Assembly (NCBI GenBank): GCA_017472255.1
Contig: JAFUQU010000016.1
Span: 117,684-181,683, forward strand
Direction: 5' to 3'
From: Clostridia bacterium
GTDB taxonomy: Bacteria; Bacillota; Clostridia; Oscillospirales; CAG-272
Length of the DNA: 64,000 nucleotides
The number at the start of each line of letters is the position of its first letter. Within the stretch, counting starts at the first letter, position 1. Shown here one piece after another: positions 51,809 through 60,561 of the stretch. Below the pieces are notes generated by a model, which was not told the origin of the DNA, made no database searches, and was given only the letters and a program-made list of their open reading frames with translations. A program made the translations under genes and the position numbers.

Positions 51809-54800
51809 TCACCCCAGCGTGCAGTAGCCGTGCTCGTCCACGGCGATGCGTCCGTCGGCGGCTCCGATGCCCGCTTCCATGGCGGGGAGCACTACGCTTC
51901 CAAGACGGGTGTAACCCAGCAGCTTCGCTGACTCCCGCACCAGCTCGTCCTTTGGCAGCCCGATCTGTTCCCGCAGAATGAGCAGCGCGGCGTTGACAAT
52001 CTCACGCTGAGGCACCTGATCGGCGTCCCGGCGGCAATCGCCCTCGCCCGACGAGCGGATGAGCGTATATTCCTCCGGCGACTGTCTGTCCGCCCAGAAG
52101 ACCCGCTCGTCGTTCTGCGTGGTGGTTTGCAGGTTCAGCGACTGATAGAGCGCGTCCAGCTGCGCCTGCATACGCGATCCGGCGCGGGAAATTCCGCAGG
52201 CCTGAAGCAGACGTTTGGTGGCCAGCGACTGGCAGATCGGCGCTTCCACCGCGATGATTTCCCGCATCAGCGACGTAAGCAGCCCGCCGTTTTCCGCCAT
52301 GCTGAACTGCTCGGAGGTCAGCGTCGGCGCGGACAGCTTTGCCGCCCGATAGGGGGTAACGGGCGATTCCTTTTCTTTGACGGGAGCGGCGGCTTCCCGC
52401 AAAGGTTCGGCTTCGGGGACGGATTCCTCCTCGACTACCTGAGCCGATGCGGCTTCCCGCGCGGCTTTCGCTGCGTCGATGGCGTCGCGGATGGCGGCGA
52501 GAATCCGTTCAAGCTCCCGCTCGGGATTTTCCCACCAGTCGGGCGACCACACCCGGTGAATCGACCAGCCCAGCCCTCGCAGCACCGAAATCTGTGCCAG
52601 CTCACGGTCGCGGGTGGTTTTTGCCTCGGCGTAGGTTTCTCCGTCCAGCATGATGCCCAGCAGATAGCGTCCCTCGTCGTCCGGGTCAAGGATGCCGATG
52701 TCGATTTTGTACGCCGAATGTCCGATGGACTGACGGGCTTCCCAGCCCTTTTCCGCCAGGGCGGCACAGATGGCGTCAGCCGTCCCGTGGGCGCGCTTAC
52801 CGGTACGCACCGTGGCGGCGTTCTCGGCAAGCTCCCGCCCCGACGCATATTCAAGGAAGGCGCGCAGTGCCGCAACGCCCTCGGAGGAGGTGCGGGAAAG
52901 GTCGATCTGCTCGGGATTGATGGACGAAAAGACCATCATCTCATGCTTGGAACGGGTGACGGCCACGTTCAAACGCCGCCAGCCGCCGTCCCGGTTCAGC
53001 GGACCGAAGTTCATGTAGAAGCTGCCGTCCGTATCGGGCGCGAAGGCTACGGAGAAAAGAATCACATCCCGCTCGTCGCCCTGCACGTTCTCCAGATTTT
53101 TGACGAACACCGGCTCCTCGCCGCCGTAAGCCCAGGCTTCCAGCTGAGTATCGGCGGCGCAGGCTTCCTCCAGCAGATCCTCGATCAGCGCCTGCTGGGA
53201 GATGTTGAAGGTAACAACGCCCACGCTCAGCTTTTTCGCCGACGGATCATGGGCGCGCCGTTTCAGCTCGGCAATGATGGCTTCGGCTTCGGCGCGGTTG
53301 GTGCGGGATTTTCCCCGGTCGAAGCTGCCGTTCACCTTCACCAGCGTCACCTTCGCCGTCCGGTCGTTCACCGACGGGAAGGTGTACAGCCGATTCTCGT
53401 AGAAGCGGTGGTTGGAGAAGGCGATCAGGCTCTCGTGGCGGCTGCGGTAATGCCACGTCAGATGGGTCTGGGGCAGGTTCAGCGCCAGGCAGTCGTCGAG
53501 AATGCTTTCCAGATCGTCGGTTTCGGGGGCGTCCTCGTCGGTGGTGGTTCCGGTGAAGAAGGCGGTCGGCGGCATCTGCTTGGGGTCGCCCACGATGACC
53601 GCGTTCTCCGCCCGGGCGATGGCGCCCACCGCCTTGCAGGTGGGAAGCTGGGACGCTTCGTCGAAGACCACCAGATCGAAGGGCTTGCGCTTGGGGTCGA
53701 GATACTGCGCTGCCGAAATCGGGCTCATCAGCATACAGGGGCAGAGCCTTGGCAGGAGATTGGGAATCTGCTCGAACAGGCGGCGAAGGCTTACGCCCCG
53801 TCCGCCGCTGCGGATGGCGCGCTGTAGAATGCCCACCTCGGAGCTTTGGGAGGCTTCCCGCGCCATGTTGGGAACGTTCGCGCTGATGCGGCAGTAAATT
53901 TCTTCCTTGGCGAGGGCGGTCAGTTCCTCGTCCAGCTCCCGGAAGCGGGCAATTTTGTCGTTGAACTGCGCGCCCGAGAAGGCGGACAGCACGGCGTCCG
54001 TGTCGATGGTGTAATTGACCAGCGCTGCCCAGACCGATTTCTCGCAGACCGCTTCCACCTGTTCGTGGGCGATTCCGCCTTCATACGCTTCCACCAGCTT
54101 GGCGAAACCGGCGTCCAGCATGGCGGCGCGGGCGGCGTTCCAGCCGCACCATGCCTTAAGCCGGCTCATGTTGGAAGCGATGGCATCGCAGAGCGAGCGT
54201 TCCCCGGCAAGCCAATCGGCGGCGGGGGAATCCTCGATGGCGAGCAGATCGTGCAGTCGCTGGCGGCAGGGAAGCAGCCTTTCGTGAGCGGCGATGAAAC
54301 GGCTGATTTTCGCCATCAGCGCGCCGTTGACGCCGTTGCGGCGAAGCTCGTCGGTACCCAGAACGTCAAGGGCGGCGTTGTTTTGATCGGCGGCGTCGGC
54401 CAGCGCGGAAACCTTCGCCCAGTTGGTGCTTCGATCGGAGTAGAGCGCGCCCAGGCTGTCTACCAGACGGTCGAGCTGGGATTTTGTGGTGTTGGATTCG
54501 TTTTGATAACGGATGAGCGAGGTGAGGATAGCGGGGATTTTATCGGTGTCCAGCTTGCCCGACGCATGGGCGGACAGCGCTTTTTTCACCTTGCCCTGAC
54601 CCATCGCCCGGGGCAGCAGCCACTGGGCGGACGCCTCGTTCCACTGCGCCTGAAGCGAAGCCGCGTCCAGCGTGAAGACGCTTTCCCGGAAGGCGGCGGT
54701 CAGCTCGCCCGCCAGACGCCCGGCTTCGGATGCATGGGCGCAGAGGTCGCGGATGCGGGCGGTGAGGGCGGGAAGATCGTCGGATTTCGCCCATGCGGCG

Positions 54801-57547
54801 GGAACCTCCTGCCAGAAGCCCAGCAGCTTGGCGGTTTCGTAGAGGGTATTGTATTCGTCGAAGGCGGCGGGAGTGCGCCAGCCCTCGGCGGCGATAAAAT
54901 CGGCTGCGGCTTCGGCGTACTCGTCCAACGCGGCGCGGTAGGCTTCCACGGCGGCGGGAGCCTGTTCGCGAAGCTCCTGGGAATAGCCGCTCACCCGAAC
55001 CGGGGTCAGCGGATGCTTCTGCGGATGACCGATTTCCCGTCCGGCGGCGATGAGACTGCCGACCAGCGCAGGAATGTCCTCCAGCAGACGTTCGCCGCAT
55101 CCGGCGGCAAAGCCCCGTCCCAGCGAAACGACGGGAACGGACGGATTGCAGCCTTCGTACAGGCTGATGAGCTGATAGAGCGTCCGCCCCGAGCGGCGGG
55201 GCGTGTGAAGCGCGGCGGCGTAAGCATCCAGCTCGGCGCGGCGGGCGGCGGCGGTTTCGGCTCGGCGTGCAAAGGCGCCGTCCGACGTTCCGGCAGCCGC
55301 TTCGGAAGCGGCTTTCAGCTGTTCCAGCACGTCCCGTTTGCGGGATTTGTTGGAGTGAAGCTCCAGACAGAACGCGCCGATGCCCAGCGAATTCAGCCGC
55401 TTTTCCACCACCTGCAGGGCGGCCAGCTTCTCGGCGACGAACAGAATGGTTTTGCCCTGCGCCAGGGCGTTAGCAATCAGAACGGTGATGGTCTGGGATT
55501 TTCCGGTACCGGGCGGTCCGTGGAGCACAAAGGATTTGCCGCCCGCCGCCGCTTCGATGGCGTAGAGCTGGGAAGCGTCGGCGGACATGGGCAGAAGCAC
55601 GCCGTCCTCGGGGACGCGCTCCCCCACTTCCATGGGTTCGGCGTTCCACGCCAGCTTTCCGTCGATCAGGCTGGAGACGATTTTGTTTTTGCGGATGTCG
55701 TCCAGACGGTCGTGCAGGTCGTTCCACATGACGAACTGGGAGAACGAGAAGATGCCGAGATGCGCCGATTCCAGCACGTCCCAGCGGGGCTGATCCATGA
55801 CAGCCCGGCGGATGACCGCCAAAATCTCCCGGACGGCGATGCCGTGTTCGTCCCGGGTGAGGGTATCCAGCCCGCCGATGGTGATGCCGAAATCCTGCCG
55901 CAGCATTTCCAGCAGCGTGATGTTCATCTGCGGTTCCTCGTCCCGCAGACGGATGACGTAGCCCTTTAGCGCCGATTTGCGCACGATGTCCACGGGCAGC
56001 AGAATCAGCGGAGCGTAACGGGGCTTTTTGCTGGATTTCGTCTCGTACCAGCGAAGCAGACCCAACGCCAAAAAGAGGGTGTTCGCGCCGTTTTCCTCGA
56101 TGGAGGACTTCGCCGAGCGGTAAAGCTCCTTCACCGACCGCGCAAGCTCCCCCTCGGAAAGGGCGGCGCGCAGGCGGCGGTTGGACATTTCCGACGCGAT
56201 CAGCGGCGAGCTGTCGCCCAGCTTGCCGCAGACCTCGAAGACCGGCTCGTCTTCCGGCAGCTTCATCTCCTGCGGACAGGGGGAGATTCCGTATTCCACG
56301 CCGTCCGCCAGCCCATCCTCCAGCCCGGACAGAGAAGCGGTGAGCAGCGGAATCAGCCCTTTGGTGGGACGAAGATTGATCAGAGCGTTGCGCAGCCCCA
56401 GGTCGAGCAGCTTGCGCTCCCACAGCGCAACCTTGCCCAGCGGAAGGGATTCGACCTCGTTTACCACCACGTTTTCGCCGAGGGCGGCGGGGGCGTCGGT
56501 AAGCTGCTCCCCGTCCCGCTTCGGGCGCTGAATCGTCCAGCCCGTCTCGGTCTGGATGCGCTGGGGAATGGGATAGATGCCGGACAGACGGGCGCGGCGG
56601 ACGTCGATGATCATCTCGATTTCGCCGCTCAGCTTTTCGGCGGCGGAACGCATGGCGTCGTCGAATCCGGCGTTATGTCCGGCAAGCGGAAGGGTGCATT
56701 CCACCACCGCCATTTCGGTTACGCCGTCGGCAAGGCGCTTGACCACCAGCGATTTGTCGTAGACCACCGATTCGGGGAAGGTGTGATCCTCCAGCCAGAG
56801 TCCGGCGAAGGCGTGATTTTCGGTCAGCAAAATGATCGGATGAAGCCCCGCCGCTTCCAGGCAGGAGCAGTAGAACAGGGTCATGTCCAGACAGTTAGCC
56901 AGCTTGCCGGACACGATGGTGTCGCAGAGCCGAACCCGCTGTCCCACGCTGCCGAAGTGAGCGGGCGACACGGCGTAGACGATGTTCAGCTCCTGAAGCG
57001 CGCCGTAGATGGCGGCGGCCTGCTTCAATATCCGGTTGGCGTCTCCCGACTGGTAGGCGTCGAAGGCGGGATCGCCCGTCCATTCGCCCAGCAGATCGGC
57101 GGCGCGGACGAGGACGGCGGAAATCTGCGGATGGTTCGGCGTGACGAAGGCGCAGATCAGATCGGGCAGGCAGGAGCTTCCGTGCCATTCGTCGTAAGCC
57201 AGCAGCGAAATTTCCCGCACCTCCCGCGCAAGTTCCTGATCGGCGGCGGTGAGGGTGAAGGTGATATGCCCGGTCAGCCGCTCGGTCAGCCCCAACAACA
57301 GTTCAGTGGAGAGGGCAGGGGACAGCTCGCCGGTGGAAAATTCCCGTCCGGCGGGAATCTGTTCGATGGGCAGCTCGATGGGATCGGCGAAGGCGGGGTC
57401 GAAGGTGATATGCAGGCGCGCGTCCTCGATGGGGGCGTCGGTGTGATTGGTGATCGTTACCTCGTGGAGGAAGGAGGCGGAATTCTGGTGCAGGGCGAAG
57501 TTGACGACGGGCAGCAGCCGGATTGCGAGGGAGGCGGGATTGTCCAT
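51809..57547 (-). CDS. Giant multidomain SF1 helicase-nuclease (DUF4011/DUF3320 type)
   Basis: 1912 residues. In order: an N-terminal beta-sandwich (about 1-100); a transglutaminase-like region (about 150-270, LANCLDMTLFYCSCLEAAGL and ENHAFAGLWLED); a DUF4011-type segment (about 370-420, WERKLLDLGLRNALINLRP); helicase motif I GPPGTGKSQT (near 677); a ~500-residue helical insert; motif II FDLVVFDEASQLP (near 1296); GDPKQMPPTAFF; and LNVAVTRSKHEMMVFSS (motif VI, near 1530). A Vsr/DUF559-like nuclease region follows (about 1590-1680, KIDIGILDPDDEGRYLLGI then DGETYAEAKTTRDRE), then a C-terminal DUF3320-like domain. Related helicase-nucleases are linked to phage defence. It is a lone gene here. 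The Glu usual in the nuclease GIExDG motif is Met. Confidence 0.85.
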   Translation of the reverse strand: MDNPASLAIRLLPVVNFALHQNSASFLHEVTITNHTDAPIEDARLHITFDPAFADPIELPIEQIPAGREFSTGELSPALSTELLLGLTERLTGHITFTLTAADQELAREVREISLLAYDEWHGSSCLPDLICAFVTPNHPQISAVLVRAADLLGEWTGDPAFDAYQSGDANRILKQAAAIYGALQELNIVYAVSPAHFGSVGQRVRLCDTIVSGKLANCLDMTLFYCSCLEAAGLHPIILLTENHAFAGLWLEDHTFPESVVYDKSLVVKRLADGVTEMAVVECTLPLAGHNAGFDDAMRSAAEKLSGEIEMIIDVRRARLSGIYPIPQRIQTETGWTIQRPKRDGEQLTDAPAALGENVVVNEVESLPLGKVALWERKLLDLGLRNALINLRPTKGLIPLLTASLSGLEDGLADGVEYGISPCPQEMKLPEDEPVFEVCGKLGDSSPLIASEMSNRRLRAALSEGELARSVKELYRSAKSSIEENGANTLFLALGLLRWYETKSSKKPRYAPLILLPVDIVRKSALKGYVIRLRDEEPQMNITLLEMLRQDFGITIGGLDTLTRDEHGIAVREILAVIRRAVMDQPRWDVLESAHLGIFSFSQFVMWNDLHDRLDDIRKNKIVSSLIDGKLAWNAEPMEVGERVPEDGVLLPMSADASQLYAIEAAAGGKSFVLHGPPGTGKSQTITVLIANALAQGKTILFVAEKLAALQVVEKRLNSLGIGAFCLELHSNKSRKRDVLEQLKAASEAAAGTSDGAFARRAETAAARRAELDAYAAALHTPRRSGRTLYQLISLYEGCNPSVPVVSLGRGFAAGCGERLLEDIPALVGSLIAAGREIGHPQKHPLTPVRVSGYSQELREQAPAAVEAYRAALDEYAEAAADFIAAEGWRTPAAFDEYNTLYETAKLLGFWQEVPAAWAKSDDLPALTARIRDLCAHASEAGRLAGELTAAFRESVFTLDAASLQAQWNEASAQWLLPRAMGQGKVKKALSAHASGKLDTDKIPAILTSLIRYQNESNTTKSQLDRLVDSLGALYSDRSTNWAKVSALADAADQNNAALDVLGTDELRRNGVNGALMAKISRFIAAHERLLPCRQRLHDLLAIEDSPAADWLAGERSLCDAIASNMSRLKAWCGWNAARAAMLDAGFAKLVEAYEGGIAHEQVEAVCEKSVWAALVNYTIDTDAVLSAFSGAQFNDKIARFRELDEELTALAKEEIYCRISANVPNMAREASQSSEVGILQRAIRSGGRGVSLRRLFEQIPNLLPRLCPCMLMSPISAAQYLDPKRKPFDLVVFDEASQLPTCKAVGAIARAENAVIVGDPKQMPPTAFFTGTTTDEDAPETDDLESILDDCLALNLPQTHLTWHYRSRHESLIAFSNHRFYENRLYTFPSVNDRTAKVTLVKVNGSFDRGKSRTNRAEAEAIIAELKRRAHDPSAKKLSVGVVTFNISQQALIEDLLEEACAADTQLEAWAYGGEEPVFVKNLENVQGDERDVILFSVAFAPDTDGSFYMNFGPLNRDGGWRRLNVAVTRSKHEMMVFSSINPEQIDLSRTSSEGVAALRAFLEYASGRELAENAATVRTGKRAHGTADAICAALAEKGWEARQSIGHSAYKIDIGILDPDDEGRYLLGIMLDGETYAEAKTTRDRELAQISVLRGLGWSIHRVWSPDWWENPERELERILAAIRDAIDAAKAAREAASAQVVEEESVPEAEPLREAAAPVKEKESPVTPYRAAKLSAPTLTSEQFSMAENGGLLTSLMREIIAVEAPICQSLATKRLLQACGISRAGSRMQAQLDALYQSLNLQTTTQNDERVFWADRQSPEEYTLIRSSGEGDCRRDADQVPQREIVNAALLILREQIGLPKDELVRESAKLLGYTRLGSVVLPAMEAGIGAADGRIAVDEHGYCTLG

Positions 57548-57582
57548 GGCGGAGTTCCTTTCGTGGGGATATAGATACCTTC

Positions 57583-57611
57583 ATTATATCATAAACCGGG
57601 CGTTTTTACAA
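57583..57611 (-). promoter_or_regulatory. Promoter of the helicase gene
   Basis: Minus strand TTGTAA (57606-57611), 17-bp spacer, TATAAT (57583-57588), 35 bases before ATG 57547, which follows AAAGGAA. Confidence 0.7.
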
Positions 57612-57630
57612 GGGAATTTCGCGATTTTGG

Positions 57631-57659
57631 TTGCATTGGGGCGGAGAATGGTGTATAAT
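57631..57659 (+). promoter_or_regulatory. Promoter of the S66 remnant and trmO
   Basis: TTGCAT (57631-57636), 17-bp spacer, TATAAT (57654-57659), 33 bases before the S66 start. It now drives trmO. Confidence 0.7.
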
Positions 57660-57692
57660 AATTGTATGAAATTTGCCACGGAGGTTTTTTCC

Positions 57693-57835
57693 ATGAACCA
57701 GATCATCAAGCCGCCCCGCCTGAAGCCCGGCGATACCATTGCCATTATTTCACCCGCCTCTCCGCTGCTTCCCGCGCCGACGGCGGGAACGCTGGAATTT
57801 CTGAAGAGCGGGGTTTTGTGATGGGGGAACCGAGC
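57693..57835 (+). pseudogene. S66 (LD-carboxypeptidase/MccF-type) peptidase, N-terminal remnant
   Basis: A good ribosome site (CGGAGG) and ATG are followed by MNQIIKPPRLKPGDTIAIIS then PASPLLPAPTAGTLEFLKS, the typical start of S66 serine peptidases. The frame then stops at 57819-57821 (TGATG). The next frame, GFVMGEPS, looks like the S66 continuation (usually GF-V-GE), so a one-base frame change sits near 57812. After about 47 codons all similarity ends and trmO begins. The catalytic domain is gone. A deletion has joined this 5' end to the trmO coding sequence. Confidence 0.7.
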
Positions 57836-58513
57836 ATGAAAATCATCGCCCGCATTGTCAGCGATTACACGGACAAATTCGGCATTCCGCGCCAGAGCGG
57901 GTTGGTGCCCTCCGAGGCGAAGATCATCTTTGAGCCGGAATTCCGCGACCCCAACGCGCTAAGGGGGCTGGAAGGCTGGTCGCACCTCTGGCTGATCTGG
58001 CAGTTTTCCGAATCTATCGTCGAGCGTTGGTCGCCTACGGTGCGCCCGCCCAGGCTTGGCGGAAATACGAGGGTAGGCGTGTTTGCCACGCGCTCGCCCT
58101 TCCGACCGAATCCCATTGGTCTTTCGTCGGTGAAGCTGGTTCGGATTGCCGACGAGGAAGGGCTGTGGCGGGTGCTTTATGTCACCGGCGCCGACCTGAT
58201 GAACGGCACGCCGATCTATGACATCAAGCCGTATCTGCCCTACACCGATTCCCATCCGGACGCCACGGGCGGCTTTGCCGCCGATGTGTTCGACCATCGT
58301 CTGGACGTAAAAATTCCCCCGGCGCTGCTTTGTCGGCTGCCGGAGGAAAAAAGAGGTTCGCTGTGTGAAATTCTGGCGCAGGATCCCCGTCCGTCCTATA
58401 AGGACGATCCCACGCGGGTATACGGTGTGAAGTTCGCCGGCTTTGAGGTGAAATTCACGGTGGAGGGAAATCGGCTGGAAGTGATTCTGATCGAGCGGGA
58501 CGGGGAGGTCTAA
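57836..58513 (+). CDS. trmO: tRNA-Thr (N6-methyl-t6A37) methyltransferase TrmO (TsaA)
   Basis: A 225-residue protein. The N-terminal TsaA/TrmO beta-barrel contains DKFGIPRQSGLVPSEAKIIF, GLEGWSHLWLIWQFS, GVFATRSPFRPNPIGLSSVK and NGTPIYDIKPYLPYTD. A C-terminal domain includes DPRPSYKDDPTRVYGVKFAG. The family methylates N6-threonylcarbamoyladenosine at position 37 of tRNA-Thr using SAM. ATG 57836 is favoured because homology starts there and GGGGGA lies 7 bases upstream. ATG 57821, overlapping the S66 stop, would add five residues that look S66-derived. Confidence 0.88.
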   Translation: MKIIARIVSDYTDKFGIPRQSGLVPSEAKIIFEPEFRDPNALRGLEGWSHLWLIWQFSESIVERWSPTVRPPRLGGNTRVGVFATRSPFRPNPIGLSSVKLVRIADEEGLWRVLYVTGADLMNGTPIYDIKPYLPYTDSHPDATGGFAADVFDHRLDVKIPPALLCRLPEEKRGSLCEILAQDPRPSYKDDPTRVYGVKFAGFEVKFTVEGNRLEVILIERDGEV

Positions 58514-58526
58514 CCTATGGCGGGCG

Positions 58527-59453
58527 CTATTCCTCCCAGACGTCCGTCTGCTCGTAGTGGACGATTTCAATCTCGCTGTGAGCAAAGTAATCCAGCGGAT
58601 TTACATCCTCCAGCTCGTTTTTCAGCATATCGGATTCTCCCTCGGTGTCGAAGCCGTACATATTCGCGCCGAAGGGGGAGTAATCGCGGAACTGGATGGT
58701 GGCGGTGGCGAGGAACTTCTCCGGGTCGTTCATGTCGTAGACGGTGATGACGAGATGCCCAACTTTAACCACCCGGTACTGCTGATAATAGGCGGGCGGG
58801 GACTCGGGGAAGATTTTGTCCAGCTTTTCGTTGTAATATCGCTTCATCATGTCCACATCACGCCAGTTGTAGTCCTCCCGCCGGACGGTACCCAAAGGAA
58901 AATTATATCGGATGCGGTGGTCCACCGACAGGGACAGCTCATAATTTTTATGTTCGTAAGTAAATTTGTCCTGGGTGAATTTATACTCACTGTCCAGCGT
59001 GCCGGTGCTATATCTGTTGACGTAGGATTCGGTGATTTCGATGACGCCGGTGTCGCATTCCAGCCGGATGCGGGCGTTGGAGCTGGGCGTGACGATGCTG
59101 ACCGCGCTGCTCGGATCGAGCCGCGGCATACCGGTAACAGTGATCGTCCCTTTGCTGCTTACCTGAACCTTCTTGGGTGTGCCGTAACGGTAGGTGGTGT
59201 AAGGCTCCAGCTTGGTCATCGACGAGACCTCGTAGGAGGACAGCAGGTCTTCTTCATCGCCCTCCCGCTCGTTGACGACGGCGTAAATCCGCAGCAGCTG
59301 CTTGGGTTCGGGGGCGGTGTAAAGGTTCTGATTGTCGGGCTTGAGCAGGTTCAGAATGTGCCCCACAAGGAAGATCACCCCGACCGCCGCGAAAAAGATG
59401 AGCACACCAAGGAAAGCGTATTTGTAAATCTTTTTCATTTCTGCGCGCGTCAT
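58527..59453 (-). CDS. Membrane-anchored protein of unknown function
   Basis: 308 residues with one N-terminal membrane anchor (YKYAFLGVLIFFAAVGVIFL) and a short cytoplasmic lead (MTRAEMKKI). The rest is an extracytoplasmic, mostly beta-type domain (RYGTPKKVQVSSKGTITVTG, ARIRLECDTGVIEITESYVN). An acidic C terminus follows (IEIVHYEQTDVWEE). I recognise no family or catalytic motif. ATG 59453 follows AAAGGAGG. Longer in-frame starts would run into the flavin reductase gene. It is probably co-transcribed with the flavin reductase and the small membrane protein upstream. Confidence 0.75.
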   Translation of the reverse strand: MTRAEMKKIYKYAFLGVLIFFAAVGVIFLVGHILNLLKPDNQNLYTAPEPKQLLRIYAVVNEREGDEEDLLSSYEVSSMTKLEPYTTYRYGTPKKVQVSSKGTITVTGMPRLDPSSAVSIVTPSSNARIRLECDTGVIEITESYVNRYSTGTLDSEYKFTQDKFTYEHKNYELSLSVDHRIRYNFPLGTVRREDYNWRDVDMMKRYYNEKLDKIFPESPPAYYQQYRVVKVGHLVITVYDMNDPEKFLATATIQFRDYSPFGANMYGFDTEGESDMLKNELEDVNPLDYFAHSEIEIVHYEQTDVWEE

Positions 59454-59508
59454 GGATAATCCTCCTTTGATTTGGGGTAGTGTGAACAATGGCACAGGTA
59501 TCGTGCGT

Positions 59509-60138
59509 TTATTTGCCCTTGCGCGGTGATTTTTTCGCCGCGTTTCTTTTTTTCTGCGTGGATTTTTTGCGTACCGAGAAGCCGAAGTCGCCCAGCTTCC
59601 TGCCCAGCGCGAAGTAGTCTCCGTGAGCATAAGCGGTCAGCGCGGCTTTTTCAAGGCAGAGCCGCCCGTTTTCGTCCACCAGAGAGGGCGAGACTGCCAC
59701 CGATACGATGTCGGCGATGAACATATCGTGGGTTCCCAGCGGTACGATATCGCAAACCTTGCATTCGATGGACACCGGGCTTTCGGCGATGGACGGGGTG
59801 TCGGGCAGGGTCAGCGACGGTGCGGCGGTGAGATGGCAGGCTTCGAATTTGTTCACGTCCCTGCCCGAGCGCACGCCGCAGAAGTCGGCGGCGCGCACCA
59901 ATGCTTCGGTGGTCAGATTAATGACAAAGCTGCCGCTTTCCTTAATCAGCGGGTAGGAATAGCGTCCCGGGCGGACGGAGATATAGGTTTTAGGCGGGTC
60001 GGTGTTGAGGATACCCGTCCATCCGATGGTGAGGATGTTGGGCTTCTCCATGCTGCCGCAGCTTACCATGACGGCGGGCACCGGGGCGAGCAGTGTGCCG
60101 CCCTTCCAGCAGATTTTGTTATTGTTCGGTTCAGTCAT
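59509..60138 (-). CDS. Flavin reductase-like FMN-binding protein (flavoredoxin type)
   Basis: 209 residues of the flavin reductase domain superfamily. The N terminus GGTLLAPVPAVMVSCGSM leads to NILTIGWTGILNTDPPKTYI and SVRPGRYSYPLIKESGSFVI, with LGTHDMFIADIVSVAV later. These are hallmarks of flavoredoxin-like proteins in anaerobes. It probably binds FMN and transfers electrons; the partner is unknown. The C-terminal ~25 residues are a very basic Lys/Arg tail (KKSTQKKRNAAKKSPRKGK), an unusual feature that might bind nucleic acid or membrane. The 3' neighbour starts 55 bases on. Confidence 0.88.
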   Translation of the reverse strand: MTEPNNNKICWKGGTLLAPVPAVMVSCGSMEKPNILTIGWTGILNTDPPKTYISVRPGRYSYPLIKESGSFVINLTTEALVRAADFCGVRSGRDVNKFEACHLTAAPSLTLPDTPSIAESPVSIECKVCDIVPLGTHDMFIADIVSVAVSPSLVDENGRLCLEKAALTAYAHGDYFALGRKLGDFGFSVRKKSTQKKRNAAKKSPRKGK

Positions 60139-60175
60139 AATTCTTTTCCTTTTTAATAGTATATCGGGCGGCAGA

Positions 60176-60448
60176 TCAAACCTTCTCGATCAGCCATGCC
60201 ACACCGACCGCCGCCAAACCTGCGGTGTTGATAAGTATGGCACAGAGGGTCATTTCCGTGATAAACAGATATCCGCTTCCGGTGTTCAAATCATAAACAA
60301 TCAAACACGCGCAGGCGATGTAAACCATGCCGACGAAAAAAAGCGGAATCAGCTGCAATATCGTTCGCGCCGTTTTCCCAAACAGCATCGATTGTGCGGC
60401 AAACACGATGACGGCGTAAAGAATCGCGGTGAGGATGACTCTGAACAT
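60176..60448 (-). CDS. Small three-TM membrane protein of unknown function
   Basis: 90 residues, nearly all hydrophobic: three helices (VILTAILYAVIVFAAQSMLF, ILQLIPLFFVGMVYIACACL and EMTLCAILINTAGLAAVGVA) with a short charged C-terminal LIEKV. It starts after AGGAGGT and has a consensus promoter. It lies 37 bases upstream of the flavin reductase gene and is probably the first gene of that operon. No family is recognised. Confidence 0.7.
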   Translation of the reverse strand: MFRVILTAILYAVIVFAAQSMLFGKTARTILQLIPLFFVGMVYIACACLIVYDLNTGSGYLFITEMTLCAILINTAGLAAVGVAWLIEKV

Positions 60449-60484
60449 ATAGCTACCTCCTGATTTTGGTTGTTCTCTATCTAT

Positions 60485-60513
60485 ATTATACTACATCAAT
60501 AGATATTTGTCAA
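60485..60513 (-). promoter_or_regulatory. Promoter of the small-membrane-protein/flavin-reductase operon
   Basis: Minus strand TTGACA (60508-60513), 17-bp spacer, TATAAT (60485-60490); both hexamers are perfect. Confidence 0.85.
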
Positions 60514-60518
60514 GCGTA

Positions 60519-60558
60519 AAATATCAGAACGCCGTAAAAAACCGGCGTTCTGATATTT
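60519..60558 (-). terminator. Terminator of the beta-helix gene
   Basis: 16-bp perfect stem 60519-60534 / 60543-60558, loop of 8 bases. It starts 4 bases past the stop of the minus-strand beta-helix gene. It lies just upstream of the next promoter and insulates the two units. Confidence 0.82.
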
Positions 60559-60561
60559 TAT

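Noticed and set aside
53846..55969. A 707-codon open frame on the plus strand opposite the helicase gene
   Set aside because: Antisense shadow of a gene with clear helicase motifs; Gly-rich and without domains.
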